64,000 nt of DNA from Methylibium rhizosphaerae (GCF_006386545.1 NZ_SWAR01000020.1:1-64000); one strand, 5' to 3'; positions 40,701-49,337 are shown, counted from the first letter of the stretch. Translations and numbers: made by a program. The notes: generated by a model from the letters alone, not told the origin.

Positions 40701-43242
40701 CAAGCTCCAGCAGGCGCGTCAGCGGCCGCTCGTGGCGCACCAGGGCCAAGCCCAGATGCGAGAAGACGTGCTGCGCCAGGGTGGCTGCACCGGTGGTCTC
40801 GGCCACGGCACGCTGCAGGCGCTCGGCCAGTCCCGCATGGCGCAGCCATACATCGTGGCCCGGCAGCGCCTCCGCCTGCGTGGGGCCGAGGCGCGGATCG
40901 TGCTCGCGCAGCAGCACCAGCCGCTGCAGGAGTTCGCGCACCGCCACGCCGGCCTGCGCCGGCACCGCAAGCATGGCGGCATCGAAGCGCAGCAGTGCGT
41001 CCAGGTCCTGCGCCATCGCCTCGGCCATCTGGCCGCGCCGGCGCAACGCTTCGTCGAGCTCGTCGGGCGTTGCCAGCCACTGTTCGTAGGTCTGCCGCAG
41101 GTTCTGCACGAAGGCCTTCTTGTCGGCCTGCGAGTCGTGGATCATGCAGCACAGCTCGTCCAGCCCCTGCTGGCGCAGGCGATGGAACACCACGTCGATG
41201 GCGGCCCGCTTCTCGCAGACGAACAGCACCCGCTGGCCGCGGCCGACGTAGTCGGCGATCAGGTTGGTGATGGTCTGGGACTTCCCGGTGCCCGGCGGGC
41301 CCTGGATGATGTAGCTGGCGCCGCCGCGGGCCAGCGCCACGGCCGCAGCTTGCGTCGCATCGGCGCGCACCACCGCCCAGTGGTCGCCGGGCGCCAGCGG
41401 CGGCGGCGGATCGGTCTCGACCGCCCGCGGCTGCAGCGAGAACACCCGGTCGAAGGCCGGGTTGGGCAGGTCCGCCTCGATGAGCGCGGAGTAGTCCCGC
41501 ACCAGCGACATCTTGCGGTAGTTGAAGTTGCCCAGCGTCACCGCGGTGAGGTCGACGTCCCACCGGTACGGGTTGGCCGCGCTGTCATGCAGCGCATAGG
41601 TGGTCCGCTCGATCAGCTCCGGCGTGGAGCTTGCCCCGCTCATCTGCGGATGGCGCGGCGCGGGCGGCGCGCCCACTGCGTCGCGCAAGGGCAGAGGTGT
41701 CGGCCTCACCTTGTCGTGGAACAGCTGCAGGCCGAGCGGGCGGAAGTCGTCGGCGGCATAGCTGTAGTCGTAGGCCGCCACCGGCGTGGCACGCGGCTCG
41801 CGCACGCGGCGCCGGCGCCTGAACTGCTCGAGCCGCTGGCGCGCCCGCTGATGGATCAGCTCGATTTCCGGCTGCGCGAGCAGGCGCAGCTGCACGCCGG
41901 GCTCGCTGGCCTGGATCTGCCGGAGCAGATCGCGGTGGAAGTCCTCGATCGTCGTGCTGCGCAGGTCCACCGATTCGGGCAGCTCGATGCCGTAGAGCTG
42001 CCGCAGCTGATGGCGCAGCGCCGGGTTGACCTCGGCCTCGCTGCCGGGCGCCTCGAGGATGTACTGGTCGCGCACGCCCTTCTTGCGCGAAAGCTCCACC
42101 GGCAGCAGCAACAGCGGAGACACCACCCGCTCGTCGCGTGCCTCCTTGAGGTTGTGCCAGCGCAGGAAGGCCAGCACGAGCGACAGCTGCGAGAAGCCGT
42201 ATTCGGCGCGGTCGCGGCGCGCCTCCTGGATGATGTGGTCGAGCGCAGCCGGCAGATAGGGTTGGTCCTCGAAGCGCAGCCAGCGCGCCATCGCGATGCG
42301 TTCGCCCGCGACCACCTCCTCGGCGAAGCGCCCGCCCCAGACGCACAGCTGATCGAGCCGGATGCTGTTGAGGTCGACCACCAGCGGCACGCTGGCCACC
42401 GTGAGGTTGACCGACGACTGGGTCGGCCGGAAGTACAGCAGCCGGTTGCGCCGCGACAGGTCGAACAGGCGATCGCGCAGATGCTCCTGCACCGCGCGGC
42501 GGCGCTGCTGCGGCGCGCCGCCCGCGGCCACGCGCCCGAGCGCCAGGTCGGCCGGCTGGTCGCGATAGGTCTCCAGGCGGCGCACCAGCGAGGGCAGGTC
42601 GCGCGCGCGCATGTGGCGGTCCAGCGCCGTCATCTCGACGATCACGCCGGCCACCACCGGATGCAGGCGCTCGCGCAGCGTGAACAGGTTGTCGCGATGC
42701 GCAGCGAACAGCTGCAGGTCCTCGGCGGAGGTGAAGTCCAGGCCGCAGGCGAGGCTGGCCACCACCTGGCCGAGGCAGAGGATGTCGGACAGCTCGTCGT
42801 GGTGGTCGAGCCTGTGTTCCCAGGCGCGGTAGCCGGTCAGGTATTGCGGGCGCGCGAGCGGCGCGCCGGCGGCTTCGTCGTCCGCAGACACCGACAGGTC
42901 TTGCCACAGCGGGCCGGCTCCGCCATCGGCGCCCACCTCGGTGTCGATGCGCGACTGCCCCACCACCCGCAGCACCGAGGTCGCCGGTACGGCCAGGCGT
43001 TCGATGGCAGCGCGGTTGTCGCGCGGTGCCCGGCCCTCCGGGCGCGTCAGGCGCAGGCCGCCGTCTTCAGCCTGGTCGTAGGCCTCCACCCCGTCGAGCT
43101 GCGCCACGCGCGCCTGCTCGTGCAGCGCTGCCACCTGCCGCAGCAGCGGCAGCACCAGCGCCAGCACGTCGTCGGTCTGCAGGCCGCCTTCGGCCAGCCC
43201 GGCGTCGAGCACCCGCAGCAGCGCGGCACCGGTCTCAGCCAT
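37729..43242 (-). CDS. giant DUF4011-SF1 helicase-Vsr-like nuclease-WGR protein with a kinase-like N-terminus
   Basis: 1837 residues, cytosolic. In order: residues 1-235 resemble a kinase C-lobe without catalytic residues (VAALHEQ..., YRAWEHRLDHHDELSDILCLGQVV); DUF4011 from about 255 (LRDRLFDLSRRNRLLYF); helicase motif I GPPGTGKSQTITN near 648; a long helical insert; motif II VIFDEASQIPVEEA near 1277, then GDEMQLPP; C-terminal helicase half with FSRARHHMAVVAS; a Vsr/MTES_1575-like fold about 1627-1720 (VGQSRFRCELAV, FGWRTLQVLSRDW); and a WGR domain about 1768-1835 (KFWQIACTGCEVAVTFGRIGSRG). Such DUF4011-helicase-nuclease proteins are associated with antiphage defence. It overlaps the peptidase gene upstream by eight bases. 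Its role is inferred. Confidence 0.88.
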   Translation of the reverse strand: MAETGAALLRVLDAGLAEGGLQTDDVLALVLPLLRQVAALHEQARVAQLDGVEAYDQAEDGGLRLTRPEGRAPRDNRAAIERLAVPATSVLRVVGQSRIDTEVGADGGAGPLWQDLSVSADDEAAGAPLARPQYLTGYRAWEHRLDHHDELSDILCLGQVVASLACGLDFTSAEDLQLFAAHRDNLFTLRERLHPVVAGVIVEMTALDRHMRARDLPSLVRRLETYRDQPADLALGRVAAGGAPQQRRRAVQEHLRDRLFDLSRRNRLLYFRPTQSSVNLTVASVPLVVDLNSIRLDQLCVWGGRFAEEVVAGERIAMARWLRFEDQPYLPAALDHIIQEARRDRAEYGFSQLSLVLAFLRWHNLKEARDERVVSPLLLLPVELSRKKGVRDQYILEAPGSEAEVNPALRHQLRQLYGIELPESVDLRSTTIEDFHRDLLRQIQASEPGVQLRLLAQPEIELIHQRARQRLEQFRRRRRVREPRATPVAAYDYSYAADDFRPLGLQLFHDKVRPTPLPLRDAVGAPPAPRHPQMSGASSTPELIERTTYALHDSAANPYRWDVDLTAVTLGNFNYRKMSLVRDYSALIEADLPNPAFDRVFSLQPRAVETDPPPPLAPGDHWAVVRADATQAAAVALARGGASYIIQGPPGTGKSQTITNLIADYVGRGQRVLFVCEKRAAIDVVFHRLRQQGLDELCCMIHDSQADKKAFVQNLRQTYEQWLATPDELDEALRRRGQMAEAMAQDLDALLRFDAAMLAVPAQAGVAVRELLQRLVLLREHDPRLGPTQAEALPGHDVWLRHAGLAERLQRAVAETTGAATLAQHVFSHLGLALVRHERPLTRLLELADRAESALDRSGDVVAEVLQEQLGTLLLGDVLALGAQARQLAEPAARGQLALLDPLSGTSRALTAACDQVEAAERALAAAAEATVHWQDKLSATDTVAALAQARAQERSLLRWLSPSWWRLRGELARRYRFAAHAVAPAPSQVLAALQAEQQAQARLQAACEEAEASFGLREPQQLVQRLQALREAAQGRPALADWHRRLLADEPAAARGRVQRLAEIAPELDRLEPWLGELLHAPARLRFESLGELLRDLRENADQLPELLPLLQELADADAGFADTLRTLPLSTEALEFAVAHEALARVYRSERWLPRFDGVQLARHAQRLDAAERELLEVNARALRAGVRRRFGDNVHRSTLAASQLDAEGKLFKKQYAAGRRELEHEFGKSMRYKSIRELASGDSGRVVRDMKPVWLMSPLSVSDTLPLDARLFDVVIFDEASQIPVEEAVPALYRAPQVIVVGDEMQLPPTSFFSSSSQDEDDAALAIEEEGERVAVVLDADSLLNQAARNLPATLLAWHYRSRHECLIGFSNAAFYAGNLYTIPDRGLPAPQLSPIVLNAGETAPSAVAAQADALLARPISHHFVAGGVYAQRRNEAEAACIAQLVRELLARHTGQSLGIVAFSEAQQSEIESALDALAAADSGFAARLEAEYLREEDDQFCGLFVKNLENVQGDERDIVILSICYAPGPEGRMLMNFGPINQRGGEKRLNVIFSRARHHMAVVASIRHEAITNDHNEGAAALKQFLRYAECSSRGDAESARRLLENLNPLARKALGSGDGTPDEVVRQLAAALRSRGHMVDEQVGQSRFRCELAVRDASLPDRYALGIVVDTAAQYANRDVFERHVARPRALAAFGWRTLQVLSRDWHEAPDSVLARVERALSGAVEELPAVAPMAEVQPAAAPAREPEREPVPQAAAEPPPAAVMPRRFEYTEGPSRKFWQIACTGCEVAVTFGRIGSRGQTQVKQFDSEARAQREQEKLVAEKLAKGYLEV

Positions 43243-44455
43243 GCTCGGCCTCCGCGCGCGCCAGCAGCCCGGCAGCTTCCTGCTTCAGCCTGGTCAGGCT
43301 GCGCCTGGCCAAGCCGAGCTGGCGTTGCGCCAGCGGCTCGAAGGCCTCGCCGATGCCGAGCCTGTGGGCCAGCTGCAGCGCGGCCGCCAGCGGCACATCG
43401 TCGAGCTCGCGATCGCCGGCAGCGAAGTCGAGCAGCAACCACGCGAGGTATTCATGCGTGCCGCCGGAGGCGGCGACTTCGGCATCGAGCGCCACATCGC
43501 TGCTGCCCGCGCCGGCAGGCTCGAAGTCGGGAAAGAAGCGCCGTGCCTGAGCCAGCAGGGCGGGCGAGCGCAGGCAACGCGGCGCCAGCAGCTGCGCCAG
43601 CACCCTGCGGGTCAACGAGGTGAGCCGCTGCTGTCCGAGCAGGTCCAGCGTGTCCAGCGCCAGCGGCCCCTCGATCAGCGCCGCCAGCCGCTCATCGGCA
43701 CCGGCGGCGCCTTCCACCCACAACGCCAGGCCGTGCGCGCGCACGAAGGCTTCGGGGTGGCTTTCACCGGCCGAGCGCCCGGGCGGTCTTTCCAGCACCT
43801 CGGCAGCCTGGCGCAGGTAGCTCTCGGCGCTGACTTCGGCCAGTCCGGTCTGCGTCTTGATCAGCGCACCCACCGCCGGCAGCAGCGCGCCGCAGGCGAC
43901 GCAGCCGCCCCGGTCGGCGAACATCTCGGTATAGAGGCGATACAGCCGGGCCGTGTGCAGATGGCTCGCCCCGGCACGCGTGTCGGCCGCCGCTGCGCCG
44001 AGCACGCGGTCAGCGGTGTGGTAGTCGCCGCCGTCGCGCGTCCACAGGTGGTAGTGAGACAGCTCATGACCCAGCAGCGCTTCAAGCTCGCCGCCCTGCA
44101 ATCTCTCGTGCACCGGGCCGGACAGCACGATGTGCGCCTCCCCGGGGACGAAATACAGCGCCGCATTCATGGCGCCATCGCCAGCCTGGTACAGCGTGAC
44201 CGGCACATCGAGCTGCAGCCGGGCGGCGGCCTGCGCGCAGCGTTCGTGCAGGTCCGGATGCGAGTCGGCATCCAGCCGGTAGGTCCCCTTGAGCAGCTCG
44301 CTTCGCACCCATTGCGCATGCTCGCTGCGGGCTTGCGCCGAGGCGGCCCATTGCCAGACTTGCGGCTCCTCCTGCTTCAGATAGCGCACCACGGCCTGCT
44401 GGTACGGCAGTGGCGTCCAGCGGTCGAACGCGGTGGGCGCGAAGGTCGTCGGCAT
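43235..44455 (-). CDS. M48-like zinc metallopeptidase paired with the giant helicase
   Basis: 406 residues. The zinc site is HELSH (H130, E131, H134), in LEALLGHELSHYHLW, with the Glu of YTEMFADRGG a likely third ligand. The preceding strand MNAALYFVPGEAHIVLSGPV is typical of M48 (Ste24/HtpX-like) peptidases, but no membrane helix is present, so it should be soluble. The C-terminal half is helical with no known domain. The stop lies inside the start of the helicase gene (8-base overlap), so the pair is translationally coupled and probably acts together. Confidence 0.85.
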   Translation of the reverse strand: MPTTFAPTAFDRWTPLPYQQAVVRYLKQEEPQVWQWAASAQARSEHAQWVRSELLKGTYRLDADSHPDLHERCAQAAARLQLDVPVTLYQAGDGAMNAALYFVPGEAHIVLSGPVHERLQGGELEALLGHELSHYHLWTRDGGDYHTADRVLGAAAADTRAGASHLHTARLYRLYTEMFADRGGCVACGALLPAVGALIKTQTGLAEVSAESYLRQAAEVLERPPGRSAGESHPEAFVRAHGLALWVEGAAGADERLAALIEGPLALDTLDLLGQQRLTSLTRRVLAQLLAPRCLRSPALLAQARRFFPDFEPAGAGSSDVALDAEVAASGGTHEYLAWLLLDFAAGDRELDDVPLAAALQLAHRLGIGEAFEPLAQRQLGLARRSLTRLKQEAAGLLARAEAEHG

Positions 44456-44522
44456 CGTGGCGGGCGAAGCTGCGAAGGCTGCATGCTATGCCAAGCTCCG
44501 GTCGCCGACCGCGGCTTCTGCG

Positions 44523-45125
44523 CTACAGCGTGCCCACGAAGTAGCGCTTCAGGCCCGCCAGGACCATCTCCACCGCGATCGCGGTGAGCACGAGGCCCAT
44601 CAGCTTCTCGAGGGCCGACACCATCGAGTGCCCCAGCAGCTTGCGAATGCGGTCGGCCGCCAGCAGCACGATGCCGCTGACCGCCATGGCCGCGGTCAGC
44701 GCGCCGAGCCATTCGGTGATGCGGTCGGGCTGGCGCGAGGCCAGCAGCAGCACCGTGGCCATGGCCGAAGGGCCGGCCAGCAGCGGCACCGCCAGCGGAA
44801 AGATGAAGGGCTCCCGCGCACCGCCGTCGGAGCTGTAGATCTCGGAGCCGGACGAGAAGATCATCCGGATCGCGATGATCAGCAGGATCACGCCGCCGGC
44901 CACCTCGAGCGAACGTTCCGACAGGTGCATGAGGCTCAGGAAGCCCTGGCCGGCAAACATGAAGGTCACCAGCACCCCGAAGGCGATCGCGACCTCGCGC
45001 ACCGCCACGCGGGTGCGGCGCGCCGGCTCCACCCCGCGCAGCACCGAAATGAAGATGGGCAGGCTGCCGAACGGGTCGAGCACGAGGAGCAGCAGCACGA
45101 AGGCTGAAACGAAGCTGTGGTCCAT
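44523..45125 (-). CDS. MarC/YhgN family integral membrane protein
   Basis: 200-residue membrane protein with six helices. Family marks are FVLLLLVLDPFGSLPIF, FPLAVPLLAGPSAMATVLLLAS and the C-terminal GLVLTAIAVEMVLAGLKRYF. MarC proteins have no firmly established transport substrate. It runs in the same direction as the peptidase-helicase pair, 67 bases upstream of it, so readthrough is possible; I infer no functional tie. Confidence 0.9.
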   Translation of the reverse strand: MDHSFVSAFVLLLLVLDPFGSLPIFISVLRGVEPARRTRVAVREVAIAFGVLVTFMFAGQGFLSLMHLSERSLEVAGGVILLIIAIRMIFSSGSEIYSSDGGAREPFIFPLAVPLLAGPSAMATVLLLASRQPDRITEWLGALTAAMAVSGIVLLAADRIRKLLGHSMVSALEKLMGLVLTAIAVEMVLAGLKRYFVGTL

Positions 45126-45340
45126 GGGCGGCGATTGTCGCCGGGCCGGCGCGGCGATTGCCTCCTGCGCCGACGCGTGAAGTGCATCACGACCCGCCCC
45201 GCCGCCCTCGATCCGCGAGGCCGCGTTTGATTTCCGTCAATCAAGTCGCTGCCGCGCGTGCCGACTATCCGGTCGTGCGTCTGCGACGGCTCGGAGGGTT
45301 CGAAGCCGCGACAACAGGCGGACGTCGAGGGAGAAAGAGC

Positions 45341-48300
45341 ATGACGCATGACCTGCGGGCAAGGTGGGGAAGATTCTCCTTGCCGCTTCTGGTGCTGGCC
45401 GCGGGTTCTGCGCTGTCGATGGCTGTGGGCCGCATCGCCGGGGAGGAGATCGAGCACCGCGCACAGACGCGTGTGGACGTGGCGGCCCAGGAAGCCGCCT
45501 ACAAGGTCCGTGAGCGCTTCGACGCCTACACCGAGGTGCTGGTCGGGCTGCGCGCCCTGTTCAACACCGCGGAAACCGTCACGCCGGCGCAGTTCCGGCA
45601 ATACGTCGAGGGCCTGAGCCTGGACAGCAAGTACCCGGGCTTCCAGGTGCTCAACTATGCGGCCCATGTGCCGGCGGCCGGCAAGGCGGCCTTCGAGCAG
45701 TCGCGCGGCATGCGCCTGGCCGGCGATCGCGCCGAATACTTCCCGCTCGTGCTGATCGAGCCGCTGGCCGGCAACGAGGCGGCGCTCGGCAAGGACCTGG
45801 GCACCGCGCCCAAGACGCTGGAGGCGCTGCAGGCGGCGCGCGACAGCGGCAGCCTCACCGCGTCGGGCCGCAAGATCCTCATCAAGGACAAGCAGTCGGA
45901 CATCGGCCTGGCTGTGCGCCTGCCGGTCTACCGCACCGGCCACCCCACCGGCACCGTGGAGCAGCGCCGCGCCGCCTATATGGGTTCGGTGGGCGCCGGC
46001 TTCCGGGTGGCCCAGGTGATGAACGGCATCACCCAGGCCGGCGGCCCCGGCCTGCGCGTGCGCCTTTTCGATGCGGGGCCCGCGGGCGGCGGGGTGCGCG
46101 TCAGCCCGAGCAGCTCGGCCCCTTCGCCGCGGGAACTGCAGGCGGAGCACCTGCTGTTCGACAGCCTGCAGCCAGGCGCGTCCGCCCCGGCGAACGCCTT
46201 CGAACGCGTGCTGACGTTCGAGCTCGGCAACCGGACCTGGGCCATGCAGATCGACGTCGGCGCAGACACCGTCATCAGCCCGTTCGACCGGGCGCTGCCG
46301 TGGCTGCTGGTGGCCTGCGGCGTCGCCATCAGTTCGCTGGTGGCCGGCATCCTCTATTCGCTGATGACCTCGCGCCGGCGCGCACTGGCGCTGGCGCAGT
46401 CGATGACGCGGCACCTGCGCCGCAGCGAGCAGCACCTGGAAGAGGCGCAGCGCCTGGCCTCCCTGGGCAGCTGGGTGCTCGACCTGGACAGCGGCACGCT
46501 GAAGTGTTCGGACGAAGCGCGCCGCATCTTCGGCTTCGCCGGGCCGGCCGATGCCAACCTGGCCAGGCTTCTGGAGCGCGCCCCGGCCCAGGAGCGCGCG
46601 GCCATGGAGCTGCACTTCGCCTATGCGGCGCAGACCGGCCAGCGCAGCGAGTTCGAACAGCAGCTCAGGCTGCCCGACGGCACCGAACGGTGGGTGCACG
46701 TGATCGCCCAGCGCAGTGACGAGGACGACCAGCCCGAACTGCGCGGCACGGTGCGCGACGACACCCATCGCCGCAAGGGCGCGCAGCGGCTGCGGCTCGA
46801 ACACGAGATCGCGCAGCTGCTGGTGAGCGACAGCGAGCCCGACCTCGTGATCGCGCGCGCGCTCGAAGCGGTGTGCTCCTACCTGCGCTGGGACTGCGGC
46901 GCCTTCTGGAGCGTCGAGGACGGCCTCGCGCAATGCACCGGCTCCTGGCACGGCGGCAGCAACGCGGCGCTCGACCAGTTCGCCCGCATCAGCCGCTCGC
47001 TCAGCTACCGCAGCGACGAAGGCGCACTCGGCCGCGCGTGGGCCAGCGGAGCCCTCACCACCGTGGACACCACCACCCAGGCGCGCGAATACACCCGCGA
47101 AGCACTGGCCGCGCAGGCCGACCTGCGCAGCTGCCTGGTGGTGCCGACCCAGCTGTCGGACAGCAGCGTGACGGCGCTGGAGCTGCACAGCCGCGCTCCG
47201 CTGTCCGACATCGACCCCGACACGCAGGAGTCGCTGCGCGCCATCGCGCTGCAGCTGGCGCAGTACCTGCAGCGCAAGCAGGCCGAGCAGCAGCTGCGCT
47301 ACGTGGCCAACCACGACGCGCTGACCGGCCTGGCGAACCGCGCCGCCCTGCAGCACGACCTGACGCGCGCCATCAAGCGCAGCCAGCGGTGCCAGAAACG
47401 GGTGGCGGTGCTGTTCCTCGACATCGACCGCTTCAAGCACATCAACGACACGCTCGGCCACGGAACCGGCGACGCGATGATCAAGGCCTGCGCCCAGCGC
47501 CTGTCCGCGGTGCTGCGCGATGACGACGTGGTGGCGCGGTTCGGCGGCGACGAATTCGTGCTGGTGCTCGAGAACCTCTCGCAGGCCAGCGATGCAGCGG
47601 TGGTGGCCGACAAGGTGCTGGCCTGCTGTGCCGAGCCCTTCGTGATCGACGGGCGCGAGCTGCACATGTCGGCCAGCATCGGCGTGAGCATCTTCCCCGA
47701 GGACGGCAGCGACGGCGAGACGCTGCTCAAGAACGCCGACGCCGCGATGTACCGCGCCAAGGACAAGGGGCGCGGCAACTACCAGTTCTATGCCGCGCAG
47801 ATGAATGCGCAGGGGACCGAGAGGCTGATGCTCGAAAGCGGCCTGCGCCGTGCCGTCGAGCGCGGCGAGCTGGAGCTGCACTACCAGCCGAAGATGGACC
47901 TGCGCAGCCAGCGCATCGTGGGCGTCGAGGCCCTGATGCGCTGGCGGCATCCGGTGCTGGGCATGGTGTCGCCGGCGCAGTTCATCCCCATTGCCGAGGA
48001 GACCGGCCTCATCGAGCCGATGGGCCGCTGGGCCCTGGAAGCCGCCTGCCGCGACGCCCGCAGCTGGCAGGACCGCGGGCTGCCGCCGGTGCAGATGGCG
48101 GTGAACCTGTCGACGCGCCAGCTGAGCAGCCCGACGCTGCTGTCCGACATCGCGGCGGTGCTGCAGGCCAGCCGGCTGGACCCGGCTCAGCTGGAGCTGG
48201 AGATCACCGAGAGCGCGATGATGAAGAACCCCGAGCATGCGGCCGCACTCCTGCAGCAGGTGCGCATGCTGGGCGTGGGGCTGGCCATCGACGACTTCGG

Positions 48301-48619
48301 CACCGGCTACTCATCGCTGTCGTACCTGAAGCGCTTCCCGCTTTCCACTGTCAAGATCGATCGCAGCTTCGTGAACGACCTGTCGCAGGACAAGGACGCG
48401 CAGGCGCTCACCGACGGCATCATCACCCTCGCCCACGGCCTTCGCATGAAGGTGGTGGCCGAAGGCGTGGAAACCGTCGGCCAGCTCGACTACCTGCGCG
48501 CGCGCGGCTGCGACGAGATCCAGGGCTACTGGCTGTGCAAGCCGCTGCCCGCCGAGGAGGCGTGCAAGTTCATGGCACGCCACCTGCGCAACCAGTTTGC
48601 TTCGCCGGTGGCGGCCTGA
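45341..48619 (+). CDS. CHASE-PAS-GAF-GGDEF-EAL cyclic-di-GMP signalling protein
   Basis: 1092 residues in the inner membrane. Helix 1 is near residues 11-30; a periplasmic CHASE domain follows (LRALFNTAETVTPAQFRQYVEGL; FQVLNYAAHVP); helix 2 lies near 315-340; then PAS (SLGSWVLDLDSGTLKCSDEARRIFGF), GAF (about 490-640), GGDEF (RFGGDEFVLVL near 735) and EAL (VGVEALMRWRHP near 863, with DDFGTGYSSLSYL). The GGDEF motif is intact and preceded by RDDD, a match to the inhibitory RxxD site; the EAL motif and its acidic residues are present, so both cyclase and phosphodiesterase activity are possible. GGGAGA precedes ATG 45341. Confidence 0.94.
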   Translation: MTHDLRARWGRFSLPLLVLAAGSALSMAVGRIAGEEIEHRAQTRVDVAAQEAAYKVRERFDAYTEVLVGLRALFNTAETVTPAQFRQYVEGLSLDSKYPGFQVLNYAAHVPAAGKAAFEQSRGMRLAGDRAEYFPLVLIEPLAGNEAALGKDLGTAPKTLEALQAARDSGSLTASGRKILIKDKQSDIGLAVRLPVYRTGHPTGTVEQRRAAYMGSVGAGFRVAQVMNGITQAGGPGLRVRLFDAGPAGGGVRVSPSSSAPSPRELQAEHLLFDSLQPGASAPANAFERVLTFELGNRTWAMQIDVGADTVISPFDRALPWLLVACGVAISSLVAGILYSLMTSRRRALALAQSMTRHLRRSEQHLEEAQRLASLGSWVLDLDSGTLKCSDEARRIFGFAGPADANLARLLERAPAQERAAMELHFAYAAQTGQRSEFEQQLRLPDGTERWVHVIAQRSDEDDQPELRGTVRDDTHRRKGAQRLRLEHEIAQLLVSDSEPDLVIARALEAVCSYLRWDCGAFWSVEDGLAQCTGSWHGGSNAALDQFARISRSLSYRSDEGALGRAWASGALTTVDTTTQAREYTREALAAQADLRSCLVVPTQLSDSSVTALELHSRAPLSDIDPDTQESLRAIALQLAQYLQRKQAEQQLRYVANHDALTGLANRAALQHDLTRAIKRSQRCQKRVAVLFLDIDRFKHINDTLGHGTGDAMIKACAQRLSAVLRDDDVVARFGGDEFVLVLENLSQASDAAVVADKVLACCAEPFVIDGRELHMSASIGVSIFPEDGSDGETLLKNADAAMYRAKDKGRGNYQFYAAQMNAQGTERLMLESGLRRAVERGELELHYQPKMDLRSQRIVGVEALMRWRHPVLGMVSPAQFIPIAEETGLIEPMGRWALEAACRDARSWQDRGLPPVQMAVNLSTRQLSSPTLLSDIAAVLQASRLDPAQLELEITESAMMKNPEHAAALLQQVRMLGVGLAIDDFGTGYSSLSYLKRFPLSTVKIDRSFVNDLSQDKDAQALTDGIITLAHGLRMKVVAEGVETVGQLDYLRARGCDEIQGYWLCKPLPAEEACKFMARHLRNQFASPVAA

Positions 48620-48698
48620 AGGGCCCCGGGTCCGCCACGGTCAGGCAAGACGCAACCCGGAGCGGTCGCGCCGGGTGCAACACACCATGGGAGAAACC

Positions 48699-49337
48699 AT
48701 GACTCTTTCGAGCACGAGCAAGACACTGGAACAGACCCTCGAGGCGATCCAGGCAATGGACCTGACGCTGATCAAGTTCAAGGCCACCCGCGATGAAGAC
48801 GGCTACGGCTGGTCGCCCGCCTACGCAGACGAGCTGGAGCTGGCCTACAAGCGCTACCTGATCCTGCATGCCAAGTACCCCGACCTGATGCTGGCGCCAG
48901 AGCGCGACGTCGATCGCTTCTGGCACATGCACATCCTGGATACGCGCAAGTACGCCGCCGACTGCGAAGCCGCCTTCGGCCGCTTCCTGCACCACTTCCC
49001 CTACCTCGGCCTGCGCGGCGAAGACGACGCCAAGGCGCTCGACGACGCCTTCGAGACGATGCAGCAGCTGCACCTGAAGGAGTTCGGCGAACCCATGGGC
49101 CAGCCGCGCGAAGCCGCGGCGGCCTGCGGCGCCCAAGTGGCGTCCGCGTGGTGCGGGGTGGAGCCGTCGGTGCAGGCGCAGGCGGCCTGGTGCGGGGTGG
49201 AGCCGCAGCAGAAGGCCCATGCCGCGTGGTGCGGGGTCGAGCCTTCGAAGCAGCAGGCCCGCGCGGCCTGGTGCGGGGTCGAGCCGCAGCAGGCCAAGGC
49301 GGCCTGGTGCGGCGTCGAGCCTTCGACGAAGTCGTAG
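48699..49337 (+). CDS. GRDP-like protein with five C-terminal AWCGVEP repeats
   Basis: 212 residues. Residues 1-135 match the bacterial 'glycine-rich domain-containing protein-like' type: MDLTLIKFKATRDEDGYGWSP, then the His/Asp group DVDRFWHMHILDTRKYAADC. From about residue 137 the protein changes to a low-complexity tail holding AWCGVEP five times, at residues 150, 163, 176, 190 and 202, joined by Gln/Ala/Lys-rich linkers. Each unit has a single Cys. GGGAG precedes ATG 48699. No membrane or signal segment is seen. Function unknown: metal binding or a peptide precursor are possibilities, with no modification enzyme nearby. Confidence 0.85.
   Translation: MTLSSTSKTLEQTLEAIQAMDLTLIKFKATRDEDGYGWSPAYADELELAYKRYLILHAKYPDLMLAPERDVDRFWHMHILDTRKYAADCEAAFGRFLHHFPYLGLRGEDDAKALDDAFETMQQLHLKEFGEPMGQPREAAAACGAQVASAWCGVEPSVQAQAAWCGVEPQQKAHAAWCGVEPSKQQARAAWCGVEPQQAKAAWCGVEPSTKS
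49146..49322 (+). repeat. in-frame 21-base coding repeats (AWCGVEP, five copies)
   Basis: Copies begin at 49146, 49185, 49224, 49266 and 49302, at spacings of 39, 39, 42 and 36 bases, all multiples of three. The core codons are nearly identical (tggtgcggggt then c or g), while the linkers differ in length and content. This is the signature of duplicated coding units, not of a DNA-level array. Confidence 0.95.

Noticed and set aside
38830-43623. A 1597-codon open frame on the plus strand opposite the giant helicase.
   Set aside because: Antisense shadow of a protein with clear helicase motifs; the translation is low-complexity and has no domain.
45290-45315. GGGTTCGAAGCC resembles a tRNA T-arm.
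   Set aside because: No acceptor, D-arm or anticodon stem can be built around it; it is in the leader of the GGDEF-EAL gene.
44966-48238. A 1090-codon open frame on the minus strand opposite the GGDEF-EAL gene.
   Set aside because: Antisense shadow; the true frame has intact CHASE, PAS, GGDEF and EAL motifs.
49146-49322. The spaced repeats could be taken for a small CRISPR array.
   Set aside because: Spacing is always a multiple of three, the units encode the same peptide in one frame, and no cas genes are present.
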